Source: Agrypnia vestita
Lineage: Eukaryota; Arthropoda; Insecta; Trichoptera; Phryganeidae
Direction of reading: 5' to 3'
DNA length: 64,000 bases
NCBI GenBank assembly: GCA_016648135.1
Contig: JADDOH010002123.1
Location: 81,659-145,658, forward strand
The notes under the pieces are model-generated. The model made no database searches, was not told where the DNA came from, and was given only the letters and a program-made list of their open reading frames with translations. Shown here one piece after another: positions 24,201-34,984 of this stretch (its first letter is position 1; each line of letters starts with the position of its first letter). Position numbers and translations under genes: made by a program.

Positions 24201-25059
24201 GATTTTTTGATATTTCTGACCTTGTGAAAAAAATTTAGTAAAAATAAGATTATTAAAACAGTAACAACGAAACTGGATTGCATTCAGTTTATGAACATTT
24301 TCTTCAGATAGACATGTGAGTCGGATTCCTTTGGAACCTTATGTAAATTATTCACATTGTTTGACCAATTCAGTCAACATCAGTTAAGGATCATCAGCAG
24401 GAGAAAAGGTCTACGACCCTCAAAAAAGCCTATACAAAATACTGTTTATTTGATTTGATCTAATTTCTCACAGGGGACAATATTTTTCTTATACTTTTTA
24501 TATCATTGGTAGCGTAGGTTTTTCACGCTTTAGTGTTTAATCGTCTTTGCGCAAAGTAAGCTCACGGGTTTGATCTGGCAAGTTCACTTTTTGCTAACCG
24601 GAGGAATATCGGGTTCAGTATTATAATCTTCTTTAGGAGCCAAGGGTATAACAGTGGGATGTAGGATTCTTTGGCATACTGGGTTGGCAGATCCAGTGTA
24701 CCTACTCCCAAACTACTGTTCGACTATTGAAGTCCTTTGGCTCAGATAGTGCCTGTGACTTGGAATTTGTTACATTTTGGTTGGACATTAAAATGAGAAT
24801 AAAATAATTTTTGATCATTTCATTCAAATAGACAGGTGAACCAGATTTTTTGGGACCTCATGTGATTATTACAGTGTATTACCATTTCAGTCTAGATCAG
24901 TTAAGGATCATCAGCAGGAGAAAAGGTCGACTCAAAGCCTACAAATGAGAGCATTGAATTAGAATGAAATTATTACCAGGACATGAATGAAATTGAAAAG
25001 AAATATAAATTCTTTATCTTTATACATAATACAAAATTCAAAAGTATTTTGATTTCAGT

Positions 25060-25140
25060 AAGAGTGTACATTTTTACTTGAAAACAGATTAAAAGGGTTA
25101 TCTATTTTAGTAGTCATAACTAATTATGAAATTTAAATTT
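25060..25140. repeat. Short partial copy of the A/29.2-kb segment
   Basis: GAAAACAGATTAAA followed by AGTAGTCATAACTAATTATG matches 15030-15090 and 29225-29250. Confidence 0.55.
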
Positions 25141-26284
25141 AAATTTAATTCTTTAATCAAATTTATACTGAGATTTGTATACATAACCACTTGAATTCAG
25201 TTTAACTGAGTTATATTTCCACCGCCAGAGTGAAAAAAAAAAATCTTAACATAAAATTGTCTTTCGTTTGTAAAAATTCAATTTTAAGGTTAGAAACGTT
25301 TGGCACTCTCGTGGCCCTGGTGACCTCATACAACAGTCAGGTTGTGGATAGGTTAGTTTAGTGCGATCAACCTGAGTGGTTAGGTTAGGTTCAATCGAGC
25401 TGTGGTTGGGCTGGCCGATTGGTCTCTGGCCCAAACAAGTACAGGTATCAGCCAAGTACTCCTGGTGGATGGGAGATCTATCTCGACAGCCACTGAGGAG
25501 CGTGCTGATGGTACAACGTAGCTGGAAAGGGCCTGGTTGCGTAACTAGCCCTGCAGAACGAGCTCCATGACCCTAGGTCCGCATACTCTCAGGGCGTGAT
25601 AGAGTTCGTAGAGGCAGTCAGCGCTAAGCTGCGCAATGTGCGGCTTTTTGAAATTCATTGTGTTTAGGTGTGTTAGTATGAGATATATTGCTGTATGTTT
25701 GTGGGGAAATTAGAATTTCTTCTAATATGTTTAGTTAGATGTCGTGTTTGTTCTTCAGGCCATTGTTTTGTCTTTTTTAGATTGATTATTTTATTTGATC
25801 TGTCTTTTGAAAGTCGTCACGAATACAAAATTTATCTATACACATATGAAATGTGCTTATCGTCTTAGTCTTTAAAGACACTATCGGAATTTTGTTAATG
25901 CGCACTTTAACAACCACTGCTCCATCCTATATTAATATTCCCCTAAGTGTATTAACTCAAACCATTAATGGATGAAAATGCTAGTGTAACATAGCAGCAG
26001 CAGCAATTGTACACGATTCATGTTTCTTATATCGCCCTTTCTACACAACTGTCTATTTTTATGTTGAGGATTTCGCCTTTTATTTTGCAGCTCTGTGTTA
26101 CCTGGAGGTAGGTTATTTTATGAATGATTCAATATATGATATTTATATTATATTACATCTCAGCTTACTATGAGGAATACAAAGATACCCAAGTATGCCT
26201 CAGGCTGGACACCAACATTGATGGTAAGGCAGTTACAGAACGACTCAGCGTGTCTCGGCTCTGGTACGTCAAGCTCGGTTGGGT
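25141..26284. other. No gene recognised; GC-richer patch at 25270-25640
   Basis: The patch stands out from the AT-rich background and contains GGTTAGGTTAGGTTC at about 25380. Short open frames exist on both strands, but none shows a family motif. Confidence 0.4.
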
Positions 26285-26600
26285 GCTGCTAGAGGCCTCC
26301 TCGTGTCTGCCTCACCACAATATCGTCACATTTTTGCATTCTGAACGCTAGGTTAGGTTGTTGCGAGAGAAACTTTATTCCAACGAGCCTTTGGAGAAGG
26401 TTTGTAGAGAAGGTAGACAACAATAATAAAATAGCGAAGCTATGCTTAGCGGAGAAACAAATCTGACGGCAGAAATTTATTCTTTTAAACTTAATGTTCG
26501 GTTATCACATAATAAGTACCAATATATTATCTTTTCTTTAAAATTATGTATTCAATTTAATTAGCTAATTAAATGCAAGTTTCTTCGTTTTACTGAATTT
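26285..26600. repeat. Direct duplication E, copy 1
   Basis: Matches 27290-27620 in order: CCTCCTCGTGTCT, CTCACCACAATATC, ACTTTATTCC, GAGCCTTTGGAGAAGG, AAGGTAGACAACAAT, TAAGTACCAATATA and TTATGTATTCAATT. The copies lie about 1 kb apart. Confidence 0.85.
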
Positions 26601-27289
26601 TCCTTTTTATACCGTAGCATGAACATTACCTTAGCTAATTTTTCTACTTGCGTGTCTCCCTAAAGTACACTCAGAGAACTGTTTTGATTAAATAGTACCA
26701 CTGTAATTTGACTTTTGTCAATTCCTTTTTTATTACTTATGGCTTTATTTTCATTCCCTCTTGGGATTTATGGTGGGACGTTTTAGAAATTGCTGTTGCA
26801 AGCCTTTTGCATTCACGTCGCACCGAACGACAAGCCTATTGTCAGAGATTGTATCAATTTCTGGCTGGTGTCTTTGTCCTTGCCTTCTATGACAAGGGTG
26901 TGCTTGGTTTTGAGAGAAGGTTGTACTGTAGTGATATTTTAGATAGTCCTACTAACAACAGAGTTGCAAGGGCATAGCTGTTTTGTGCCTTCCGCTGGAC
27001 TTCAACTGTAGTGTCTTTAACTTAAGGACGTTAACTTGGCTAACAACTTTTAGGCCACAAATTGCTTCACTGTGCCTTTTTTCTTGCTCGTAAATAGTCT
27101 CAAAAGAGTCAACTTTTGCTAGACAGATTTCCTTATCCTTCTGAATAATATATATATAATATATCCTTCGGTTTTATTATGTCTTGCAGACATATAGTGA
27201 TTTCGGTTTTCACCGAGCTTTTATGTTTCTGTTGCGGGAAAGAACATCTAAGGCTTTATGAACTGATACTGTGATGGACTCTGTAAACT
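26601..27289. other. Spacer within the E duplication
   Basis: No gene recognised. The 89-codon plus ORF at 26708-26977 has no motif and no second copy to test it. Confidence 0.35.
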
Positions 27290-27620
27290 TAGAGACCTCC
27301 TCGTGTCTATCTCACCACAATATCATCACATTTTTTGCATTCTGGAGGCGAGGTTAGGTTAGGTTAGGGTGTTGCAAGGCAAACTTTATTCCGACGAGCC
27401 TTTGGAGAAGGGTTGTGTAGAAGGTAGACAACAATATTAAAATAGTAAAGTTATGCTTAACAGAGAAACAAATCTAAAGACAGAAAATTATTATTTTAAA
27501 TTGTTTGGTTATCATATAATAAGTACCAATATACATATTATCATTTCTTTTTCAGTTTATTAAAATTATGTATTCAATTAAACTAGCTAATTAAATGCTT
27601 CTTTTTATTCTACTAAATGA
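27290..27620. repeat. Direct duplication E, copy 2, with TTAGG-type run
   Basis: Partner of 26285-26600. At 27352-27369 the plus strand reads GGTTAGGTTAGGTTAGGG, about three TTAGG-like units where copy 1 has one. TTAGG is the insect telomere repeat, but a run this short is interstitial. Confidence 0.85.
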
Positions 27621-27709
27621 AGATACATATCTTGGTAATTATCTAAAGAAAATTTATCATTTAGCTTGATGCTTTTGTAACTAAAATATTTTAAACGGTT
27701 GATGGAACT

Positions 27710-28030
27710 TTTAATTTTATTTATTTGTCAATGCCTTTAGTGGGCTTTTACACTTTAAGAATTTTTACACACCTATTATAAGACACATAACCCAAAAAAA
27801 TATTAAAATTAAAACATATTTATAAAAGAAATGAACAATCATTAAAACACTTTAAAATAAATATATGTAAACAAAAATTAGTATAAAAGTAAACACTAAG
27901 AATTTAAACCTTTAACAAATAATAATAAAATAAAATAAAGAAAAGTAATTGGAAAGCAAATTCAAAACTTTACTTAGTCAAGGAGAAAAAATAAAAAAAA
28001 ATTCCATTACCCATTAAAATTCCAAAATCC
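27710..28030 (-). mobile_element. LINE 3' UTR with (TAAA)n tail
   Basis: The plus strand starts TTTTATTTATTTGTC, then GTGGGCTTTTACA and TTTTTACACACCTA. The same layout (TTTA)n, GGGCTTTTACA, ATTTTTxTAxTA occurs at 36190, 38725 and 58560. On the minus strand this is a 3' UTR ending in a TAAATAAA tail. No coding part was identified. Confidence 0.5.
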
Positions 28031-28379
28031 ATTAAAATGTACTCAATTCTACTGGCATATTCTAAGTCTGAGTAACACTTTATTTTAGATATGCTCGAAC
28101 AACGAACTTACTTTCAAAGTGATGGAGATAATTATTAAAAAATTATATGATCACAATTGTTTTCAACGTCTAGCACACATTGTTTTCGAAGTCTAACACA
28201 CATTATTTTCAAAGTCTAGCATATGTTGTTTTCGAAGTCTAGCACACGTTATCTTCGAAGTCTAGCAGGTATTTTGGCCCATCACATGCCGCACTTTATC
28301 ACGGTGCAGCGTGTTTAATCTAGAGTACTTTGATTCCTCCAGGTCGTAAAGTTCGCAAATACTCGCATCCACGAGCGGC

Positions 28380-28535
28380 GCGCAAATGAGCACAATGAAA
28401 TGATTAATGATCATTTTCTTCAAATTGACTTGTGATTCGTATCCTTTTGGATCCTAATGTGAGCTATTCACAGTGTATAACCACCGCAGATCTGGTCAGT
28501 TGAGGATCATTAGCAGGAACAAAATAATGAAACTC
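28380..28535. repeat. Partial copy of the A/B tail
   Basis: TGATTAATGATCATTT, TTGTGATTC, CACAGTGTA, GATCATTAGCAGGA and ACTACCAGGAGACAAA match the ends of blocks A (18430-18650) and B (24820-24980). Confidence 0.7.
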
Positions 28536-28650
28536 ACTACCAGGAGACAAACAAAATTGATAAAAATAATCAATTATATAACAAAAAACTTTTCAACATT
28601 TTTGTTATATAATTGATTATTTTTATCAATATTATTTGTCTCCTGGTAGT
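28536..28650. repeat. Long inverted repeat, ~52-bp arms
   Basis: Arms 28536-28587 and 28599-28650 are nearly perfect reverse complements with an 11-nt loop. The left arm begins ACTACCAGGAGACAAA, the sequence that ends the A/B tail unit. Confidence 0.9.
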
Positions 28651-28693
28651 AAATTCGTTTTCATTTCGGTTGAATATAAACGAGGTAAATTTT

Positions 28694-28775
28694 CTCGGTT
28701 ATCCCGCGTCAGTTGGTCCTGAGAAGGACCGTTGTACTCCCGACGTTTCAAACAGATCGCACTGTTCATCTTTAG
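28694..28775 (-). other. Hammerhead-like motif, family A copy 1
   Basis: On the minus strand: CTAAAGA (28775-28769), stem AACAG/CTGTT around TGCGAT, then GAAAC (28749-28745), TCGGGAG, and a second hairpin GGTCCT-GAGA-AGGACC at 28715-28730. GACGCGGG follows. The element order matches hammerhead core, stem II, GAAA and stem III. The CUGA box is degenerate (CUAA), so activity is unlikely. Confidence 0.5.
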
Positions 28776-28881
28776 GGGGGTGGGGTGACTTGTCACTGAA
28801 GTGTCGCTCTTACACAGCTCAGAGCCAAGTGAGTATATATGTATATACTCCTGGAGTGAACGGAGTATATATATATTCTGG

Positions 28882-28889
28882 AGTATACC

Positions 28890-28927
<38 letters not shown>
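28882..28927. repeat. (TA)n microsatellite
   Basis: Alternating TA run. It lies downstream, on the minus strand, of the family A copy 2 motif. Confidence 0.95.
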
Positions 28928-28928
<1 letters not shown>

Positions 28929-28983
28929 GTTGTATTTAAGTTTTTCACTGGTAAAAGATGGCGAATTGTTTTCTGGGGGAACC

Positions 28984-29055
28984 CGCGTCAAATAGTCCTG
29001 AAAAGGACTTTTACACTCCCGATGTTTCAAATAGATAGCAATATTCATTCTCAAG
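28984..29055 (-). other. Hammerhead-like motif, family A copy 2
   Basis: On the minus strand: CTTGAGA (29055-29049), stem AATA/TATT, GAAAC (29028-29024), a potential ACA/TGT stem III with a TCGGGAG loop, then hairpin AGTCCT-GAAA-AGGACT (28994-29009) and GACGCGGG. Compared with copy 1, both hairpins differ in sequence yet still pair. Confidence 0.5.
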
Positions 29056-29157
29056 GGCCTTCTATCTTGAATCCTGCCCAAAACCGGATGAGTAAACCCG
29101 ACTGTTCAGGGCAAGAGCCAGAATAAAACTGAGTTTTAAATCTTAATAAAATCCTAA

Positions 29158-29159
29158 TT

Positions 29160-29196
<37 letters not shown>

Positions 29197-29200
29197 TTTT
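29158..29200. repeat. (TA)n microsatellite
   Basis: Near-perfect alternating TA run interrupted by one GT. Confidence 0.95.
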
Positions 29201-29204
29201 GTAT

Positions 29205-29440
29205 TTATAGTGTGATCTATTTGTAGTAGTCACAACCAATTATGAAATTAAAATGATTTAAGTCTGAAAATGACGATAATATTGACCGTGAACTTCCTCT
29301 TTATCTGTCACATTATGACATCTTAAACCTGATTGGTAGAATCATGCTTTGACTATCATACACTTTCGCGACATTCATTAGTCAGCTATCTGACTTTTTC
29401 ATTGAAAGTTGAAATTTGCCTTGCCGCATAAATTTTTGAA
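29205..29440. repeat. Partial copy of the 15-kb segment of block A
   Basis: CCAATTATGAAATTAAAATG, ATTTAAGTCTGAAAATGAC, CCTCTTTATCTGTCACATTA and CTTAAACCTGA match 15070-15165 in the same order. Confidence 0.8.
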
Positions 29441-29560
29441 ATATGTCTTTTAACGAGTAAGACGTTTCCTCGTTTTTTAAGTCTAAGGGAATCATCTTAA
29501 TGACCACACATGTGGAAATAAAAACATTTGTTCTTTTAGTTATAAATTTTTATTTTATAT

Positions 29561-29613
29561 GAGATGCATTTCGCCAAAGTTTGACAGTGCACTCATACGG
29601 CGAAACACGTCTC
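29561..29613. repeat. Short inverted pair of GGCGAAAC boxes (family C)
   Basis: GAGATGCATTTCGCC at 29561-29575 faces GGCGAAACACGTCTC at 29599-29613, with three mismatches. GAAACGYGTCT is a PLE-terminus-like signature. The two copies face each other. Confidence 0.4.
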
Positions 29614-30479
29614 ACAAAAATTAAATATTAAAAGGAACTATAAATAAACAAATATTTTTATTTCCATGTGTGCAGTAAAATCATTTTGTATATGTTTATT
29701 TCGGAAGTGATATCGTTTCCAATTCGATTCGTGTTCTTTTGTACATATCTGTCAGATGAATGAACTCGCTGGGGCGCCGCTAGAGGCCTCCAGGTATCCA
29801 CCGCAATTCTTTCGGAGGTAACATTCACATATCTATCCTTAGCTGTTTACTATAAATTTACAGGTTATGTTTTCTATAAAATTTCAAATTCAGTATTTTA
29901 TAAATTAGTAATCCTTGATGACGGCACGAACTTTTTTTTTGGATACTACTGTCTTTGCTTTACCCCACATATTACGTGATATTTAAGAACCATTTAAAAT
30001 GTTACATTTAACATTTAAAAATATATTACCATTCTAAATACTAGCCGAGTTCTTTTAACGGTTATAATATCTCCTGCGATGAGAGCTGGCAGGAGAAGAG
30101 TGTCTTCTTACATTTATTTTTATTTTGTCTTCTTAATGACTTGGTCTGACTAACAGATTTCAATTCAATTGTCCGCCGGCTTTTGAAGCTGACTTTAAAT
30201 ACGAAGAAACATACTAACTACTAATAATCTAATAATAATACTAATAACTATTCATTCATACAAAAATTACACGCTTTGGAAAAAGGTAGTTATTTGTAAC
30301 CATAATTTGGATTCATAGATCAATGTATTCTACTTGTCATACCTAATAATTAATAGAAAGAAAAACGTATTCAATTTTTATTTACATTAAGACACAAATT
30401 AATAAAAGCTTATAGAAACGCAATACTCACTGGTATATCGATGTAAGTTGGCGTTAGATTCTGTGTTTGCTTTATAGTT

Positions 30480-30770
30480 TTATAACTTTCTGATTCCACT
30501 ATTGGTTAGAAACAACACATGAAATAGTCCACTGGACACCTGGGAACTGTGATCTGCAGCTTTGGACAGTTCCAGATCCTTTCACACCGAAACCTGGACC
30601 CCAACTGTCCCGTTTCCAGGTATTTTCTGTAGCTCGGTGCCACGTTGTCGAAAGGAAAGCTTGCTCTCCTTTGCGTGCTTTGTCTGCTCGCATTTCTGCA
30701 AGTATCCGCCTAATTTAAAGAGATCATTGTCTTGTTGTGGAGTTTAGTCTCCCTCTCGTCAGTCATATTG
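30480..30770. other. D-specific insertion, unidentified
   Basis: Block C runs directly from TTAGATTCTGTGTGTATTA to GGGGATTAAAAAACTCGG. Block D holds about 290 extra, clearly GC-richer bases between the same flanks. Open frames of about 60 codons exist on both strands without motifs. I saw no terminal repeats and no box B. Confidence 0.5.
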
Positions 30771-30990
30771 TATCATAATTGTAAGACTCCATCCTTCGCT
30801 GGTAGGGGATTAAAAAACTCGGTAGATAAAAAGTGAATTATAAAGCATGTCTGCAATTTAAATAGAAAAAGTGAATATTAATTTGATAATAAAAATTAAA
30901 AAGCTTTGTGAGAAAAAAGGTCACCGTAGGCATTTTTATGGAAATAAAACACCTGTTTCTCTATTCTACTTGTTAAACTGATTTGAGACG

Positions 30991-31017
30991 CATTTCACAT
31001 TGCGAGTGCATTATCAA
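30991..31017 (-). other. GAAAT-box motif (family C, copy 2)
   Basis: The minus strand reads TTGATAATGCACTCGCAATG then TGAAATGCGTCTCAAATC, the block D counterpart of 10195-10215. Confidence 0.35.
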
Positions 31018-31639
31018 TCGCAAACTAAATAAGTACAACAAAAAAACAATTATTTTATTTTCACGCATGTAATTTTGGAGCTCTCATTTAAAAAAATTAA
31101 AACAGTCATATTGTATAAATATTATTTGAAAAGTTTCTTAAAAAAGTGATCAATTATTATTATATACATTTTTACTTTCTGTAAACATGGTCATTATACA
31201 AAAATTCGTAATTCTCTGTGATTAGAATTAATTTCGGACGTAATACACAAACAGCATTCTTTATTTTTTAAATAGTTAATTTTATTAACACTGACATCAC
31301 ATTTAATAAAATATTTATCCAAATTACATCTATATAAAATTGTCTATTTATATTATAAAATAATATTTTAAGGAAAGTCGCCAAATATGGAATACCATTT
31401 TGTTTTAGGGACATAAATAAAAAACTTCATTGAAATGAAAACAGTTTAATGTTATTACTAATCAGTCATACATTTATATGTAATAATTAACAGCCTTCCA
31501 ACAAATAAATTAATTATCAAAATAAAATCGAACACAAAAAACTAAATTACAAATGAGTAACCAAATATGGAATAAGTACCCATATATGGAATAAAAACTT
31601 AAGTCATCATAACTGGCAATTGTGTTACTTTTTCATTTC

Positions 31640-32560
31640 ATTTCATTGCCGATAAATCGGCGTTTATTGGGCAAGAATAGACATTTTATAGCATAATACA
31701 AATAAATTAGGATAATATGTAACAAGCCTCTCGGCCACTACCTACTCGCTAGATATATAGAAATACCTGTTCTGAATTAGATAGCTTCTTTTAACATTTT
31801 ATCCCCAAAGCTAGTACATGCATTAAAATTCAAGAGCAAAAAATGTTAAAAAATATAAATATAAAAGTATCACACGAGATGCAGGAAAAATGGAAATAAA
31901 TGAAAACTAAAGTTTTACATTTCTTATCCAAACAGCGTCTTTTATATGGTTCCGCAAAATAAGTGGCAGATATAAAAAGGAATAAATGGCAGGAGATAAA
32001 ATGGAATAAAGAAAAGAAAACAGAAAAAAAAGGATAGATTGGAATGCATAGAATACAAATTCGTAACAGATAAGAATAGCAAAAAAGTGAAGTAATTATA
32101 ATAAATATATGTAAATATATAGTTAAGTAATAATATATGTAAATATATAGTTAAGTAGGGGTAGGTAATAAATAATACATTTAAAAAATATATGAAGTAA
32201 AAAATGGAAAATATGCACGCGATCAGTTTCACAGTTTATCAAGAGTTCAAAATTAGAGCTTATTTTCACTGGGTACTCATTTATTTCCCGACACTCGATC
32301 ACCAATGACAGCTCAGTTCATTTATTAAGTTGTATCTTCAATCTAAGGCAGATTTGTTCATCTAAGAAACTCTTCCAGCCGATTGCTCCCAATCTTTGAA
32401 AACCATGCAGTAATGTATGGAACTTTAGGGGTTTAGCAGTTGAGATCTCTGTGGTAGTTTGTTATACATCCGCAGTCCAATAAATCTTTGAGCGAAGACA
32501 TGCAATATTGATTGCCCTTCGTTTTCCTTCTATTTCTATCATCGCTATATCCGCTTTAAG
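31640..32560 (-). pseudogene. LINE C-terminus and 3' UTR with (TGAAA)n tail
   Basis: On the minus strand from about 32560, broken frames read RRAINIACLRSKIYW, YNKLP, then KFHTLLHGF and SFLDEQICLRL. This resembles the extreme C terminus of Jockey/CR1-group proteins (a YN-LP block followed by a short basic tail). The 3' UTR ends at 31645-31660 in AATGAAATGAAATGAAA, preceded by the small palindrome GCCGATTTATCGGC. Confidence 0.55.
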
Positions 32561-32847
32561 GTGAAATGCGCATTGAACCGTTTTGGGTTTTCAAGTGTTT
32601 TATCTTCAATAATCTGTTTAAGTAAAAACCACGTTATTTGTATTCTGTGAAGAGGTTTTCTTCGTCTGTCAAGTAATTTACACCGCTTCGACGGGTTAGT
32701 TTCTTGTGTCACATCAGTGGATGGAAGATCCCCGACGCAGTAGTGTGTGAATTGAGAAGAATCCTAACCCGCTTGGGAGCATTCTTCTGTGTTTAGTATT
32801 TTCTGTCACGTGTTTGAATGTGTGAACTAAGCGGGACAGTACGGGGT

Positions 32848-33137
32848 TTTAATTTATTTATTTATTTAATGCTGATATGGGATTTTACAAAATATACAAT
32901 ATGTACAATATGAAAACCACAAAAGACAGTATTAATTACAGTACATTAAGAGGATAAAGCACATATAATAGATTTGAGTAAATTAAAAACAGAAGTGAAA
33001 AAGAGAATTTTAAACAGGAAGAAGAAAAAGAAAAATTGATTTATCCATTACCATTTAGTTTAGACGTGAAGAATTGTTTCAATTTAGTCCTATACACAGT
33101 TATACTATCGGAAAAATACTCTACTAATACTCAATTA
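32848..33137 (-). pseudogene. LINE C-terminal fragment with (TAAA)n tail, inserted in block D
   Basis: The minus strand carries SITVYRTKLKQFFTSKL followed by an AT-rich 3' UTR and a TAAATAAATAAAT tail at 32848-32868. Block C lacks it between GCGGGACAG-type and ATGCAGAAATT-type flanks, so it inserted after the C/D duplication. Confidence 0.6.
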
Positions 33138-34154
33138 TGGATGCAGAAATTTATTGGAACAATCTTCACAGACCATATAGCCGGATTAATACATCACCTT
33201 CATGGAACAATTTTCATTTTTAAATATTTAGCTATATTGTTATATTCATGTCTGTAACAATTTAATATTTTTATTAAAAATTCGACCCGGTATTTTTATA
33301 TATTATAAATGATAAGTATTTTATTAATCAAATACATCGTAATATTCAAGTTATACACAGCTGAAATCTGGTACATATGTAGTAAGAATTATATTACTAA
33401 GAAACATTTGTAAGGAGGAGGTCTATCAAGAGTGATGTGGATGGTTAAATGGAAAAATGATATTTTACAAAATTATAAATAAAATAAATGTAAAAAAAAA
33501 GTTAGTTAATTTAATTTTTGTGTGCAGCCAAAACAGCATTGAAAATGCATAACTTTAATGTTTTGAATAAAAAGAAAATTATGTGTTATCCTGACATATG
33601 TAACTAATAAATATTATTGGTACCACTCATTATTTTAAGGAACAAAACCAAAACTTTCAATTATTTCAAATTCATTTATACAATCGATAGATAGATTTTG
33701 AAACATTTTGTTTAATAAAATAAAACATATGATTATATAAATAAAAGATAAATAAAACATATGTATTCATATATAAATAGTATATGAATACATAATAAGT
33801 GTATGTATTTTTATAATAGGTATGAACATTTCCAATCGGGAGCTTTTGCCGCAGGTCGATTAGGCCTGCTACTTTATATACAGCTATTTTTATGATCCGA
33901 TACAAATCCACCTTTATATGAATTAGTTGAAGTGTTTTTTATTACTTATCCAATGATTGAGTTTGTCCAATTGCTGGCAAAATCTTAACTTTGATAACTA
34001 ATTTTCATTCCAATTCTTGCATGAAGCTTTTGTCGGATTTTCTTGCATGGGTTGATGCAGTATATTAATCAAAATGCAAAGTTAAGTAAACATTTGTTAT
34101 TAAAAGATTGAGATATTGAAAAGTCTTAGATATGTTACGCGCGACAAACATTTA

Positions 34155-34345
34155 CTACGTTGGTAGCGCGCCCCGGAATGTAACAGTAGATAGCTGCAGA
34201 TTATAGGTCCGCGCTGATCCACTGCCGAAATTGGAATGGTGTGAACGAAACTTCTTCTGGACTTTCTCCATCATAAGAGAGTAATTGCTGTCATGTAGCC
34301 CCCAAATCATCGAGCCACTCTCGAGTCTACTTCGCACCAAGGAGT
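34155..34345 (-). pseudogene. LINE reverse transcriptase fragment
   Basis: The minus frame reads VRSRLESGSMIWGLHDSNYS then EKVQKKF, the conserved block after the RT palm in Jockey/CR1-group LINEs. The match to 45425-45510 shows one family. Coding ends abruptly at 34230 and is out of frame downstream. Confidence 0.75.
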
Positions 34346-34504
34346 TCGTACAGATGTCAGCCTCGCCGCTCGAGTCCCTCGCGCCTCCACGATAGTAAAA
34401 TGGCTGATTTTCAGTGTTATGAATATTTTTAAAGATATTTGTATCGTTTTTGTACCTTTGCTTGTCGATATTTATTTTGATGTTAACCTATAAACGATGT
34501 TTTA

Positions 34505-34745
34505 TAGGAGATAAGTGTTTTAAAGTCTGATGACAGAAAATTATTCTTTTAAAATTAATTTTTGGTTTTCGCAAAACAAAAACGGGTATATTTTCTTTTT
34601 TTTAAACTGAATGCAGGTCTGTTATTTCACTAAAAAGACATCCGTGACACTACCTGTACAAATTTTATCCTTAGATAACTTGATGCTTTTGCAACTATAA
34701 TATTTTAGACAGCTGAATGGACTTTTTGGGTGACAATTCCTAAAA
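34505..34745. repeat. Partial third copy of the E segment
   Basis: GACAGAAAATTATTCTTTTAA followed, after divergence, by ACTTGATGCTTTTGCAACTA and ATATTTTAGAC matches 27476-27705. Upstream, GGAGATAAGTGTTTTAAA (34507) is also at 20115. Confidence 0.6.
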
Positions 34746-34957
34746 AATAAGTTTGGAATACCTAGAACGTTATATATATTAAGTCGACGCGTTAGATGGT
34801 GAGAGTAACTAAGTATATTCGACAGGAACCATGGTTTAGGATACGTGGGTATACCTTTACGTTGAAGTACCTACGTAAATAAATATTTTCATATATTTTT
34901 AAGAAATTAATTACAATGTTGTTTTCTTCTCACTATAACACTTTAATTTAAAAAGTT

Positions 34958-34984
34958 TTTCGACGCTTACTGCGTCATCTTCAG
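34958..34984 (-). other. Hammerhead-like motif, family B copy 1
   Basis: The minus strand has CTGAAGA (34984-34978), one bulged T, stem GACGC/GCGTC around AGTAA, then GAAAAAC. CUGAAGA is a perfect CUGANGA box and GAAA is intact. No clear stem III or cleavage site is visible. The flanks match copy 2 at 40.34 kb. Confidence 0.5.

Larger units (their letters stand above)
19815..25000. repeat. Segmental duplication block B
   Basis: Partner of block A in the same orientation (shared landmarks are listed there). Specific to B is the 64-bp minisatellite at 21752-22203, where A has only one equivalent unit near 14985. Near its end, GATCATCAGCAGGAGAAAAGG occurs twice (24389 and 24906), so its tail is itself partly duplicated. 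Confidence 0.85.
29740..34150. repeat. Segmental duplication block D
   Basis: Partner of block C (9200-12760) in the same orientation. Specific to D are a ~290-bp GC-richer insertion (30480-30770), a LINE 3' end (31640-32560) and a second LINE 3' end (32848-33137) inserted where C reads straight through. Confidence 0.8.

Noticed and set aside
28632..29081. 149-codon minus ORF with two similar peptide halves
   Set aside because: The similarity comes from two copies of a structured repeat and a TA microsatellite (IYIYIY run), not from a protein.
31942..32305. Phe/Tyr/Ile-rich minus ORFs
   Set aside because: Low-complexity translation of an AT-rich LINE 3' UTR.
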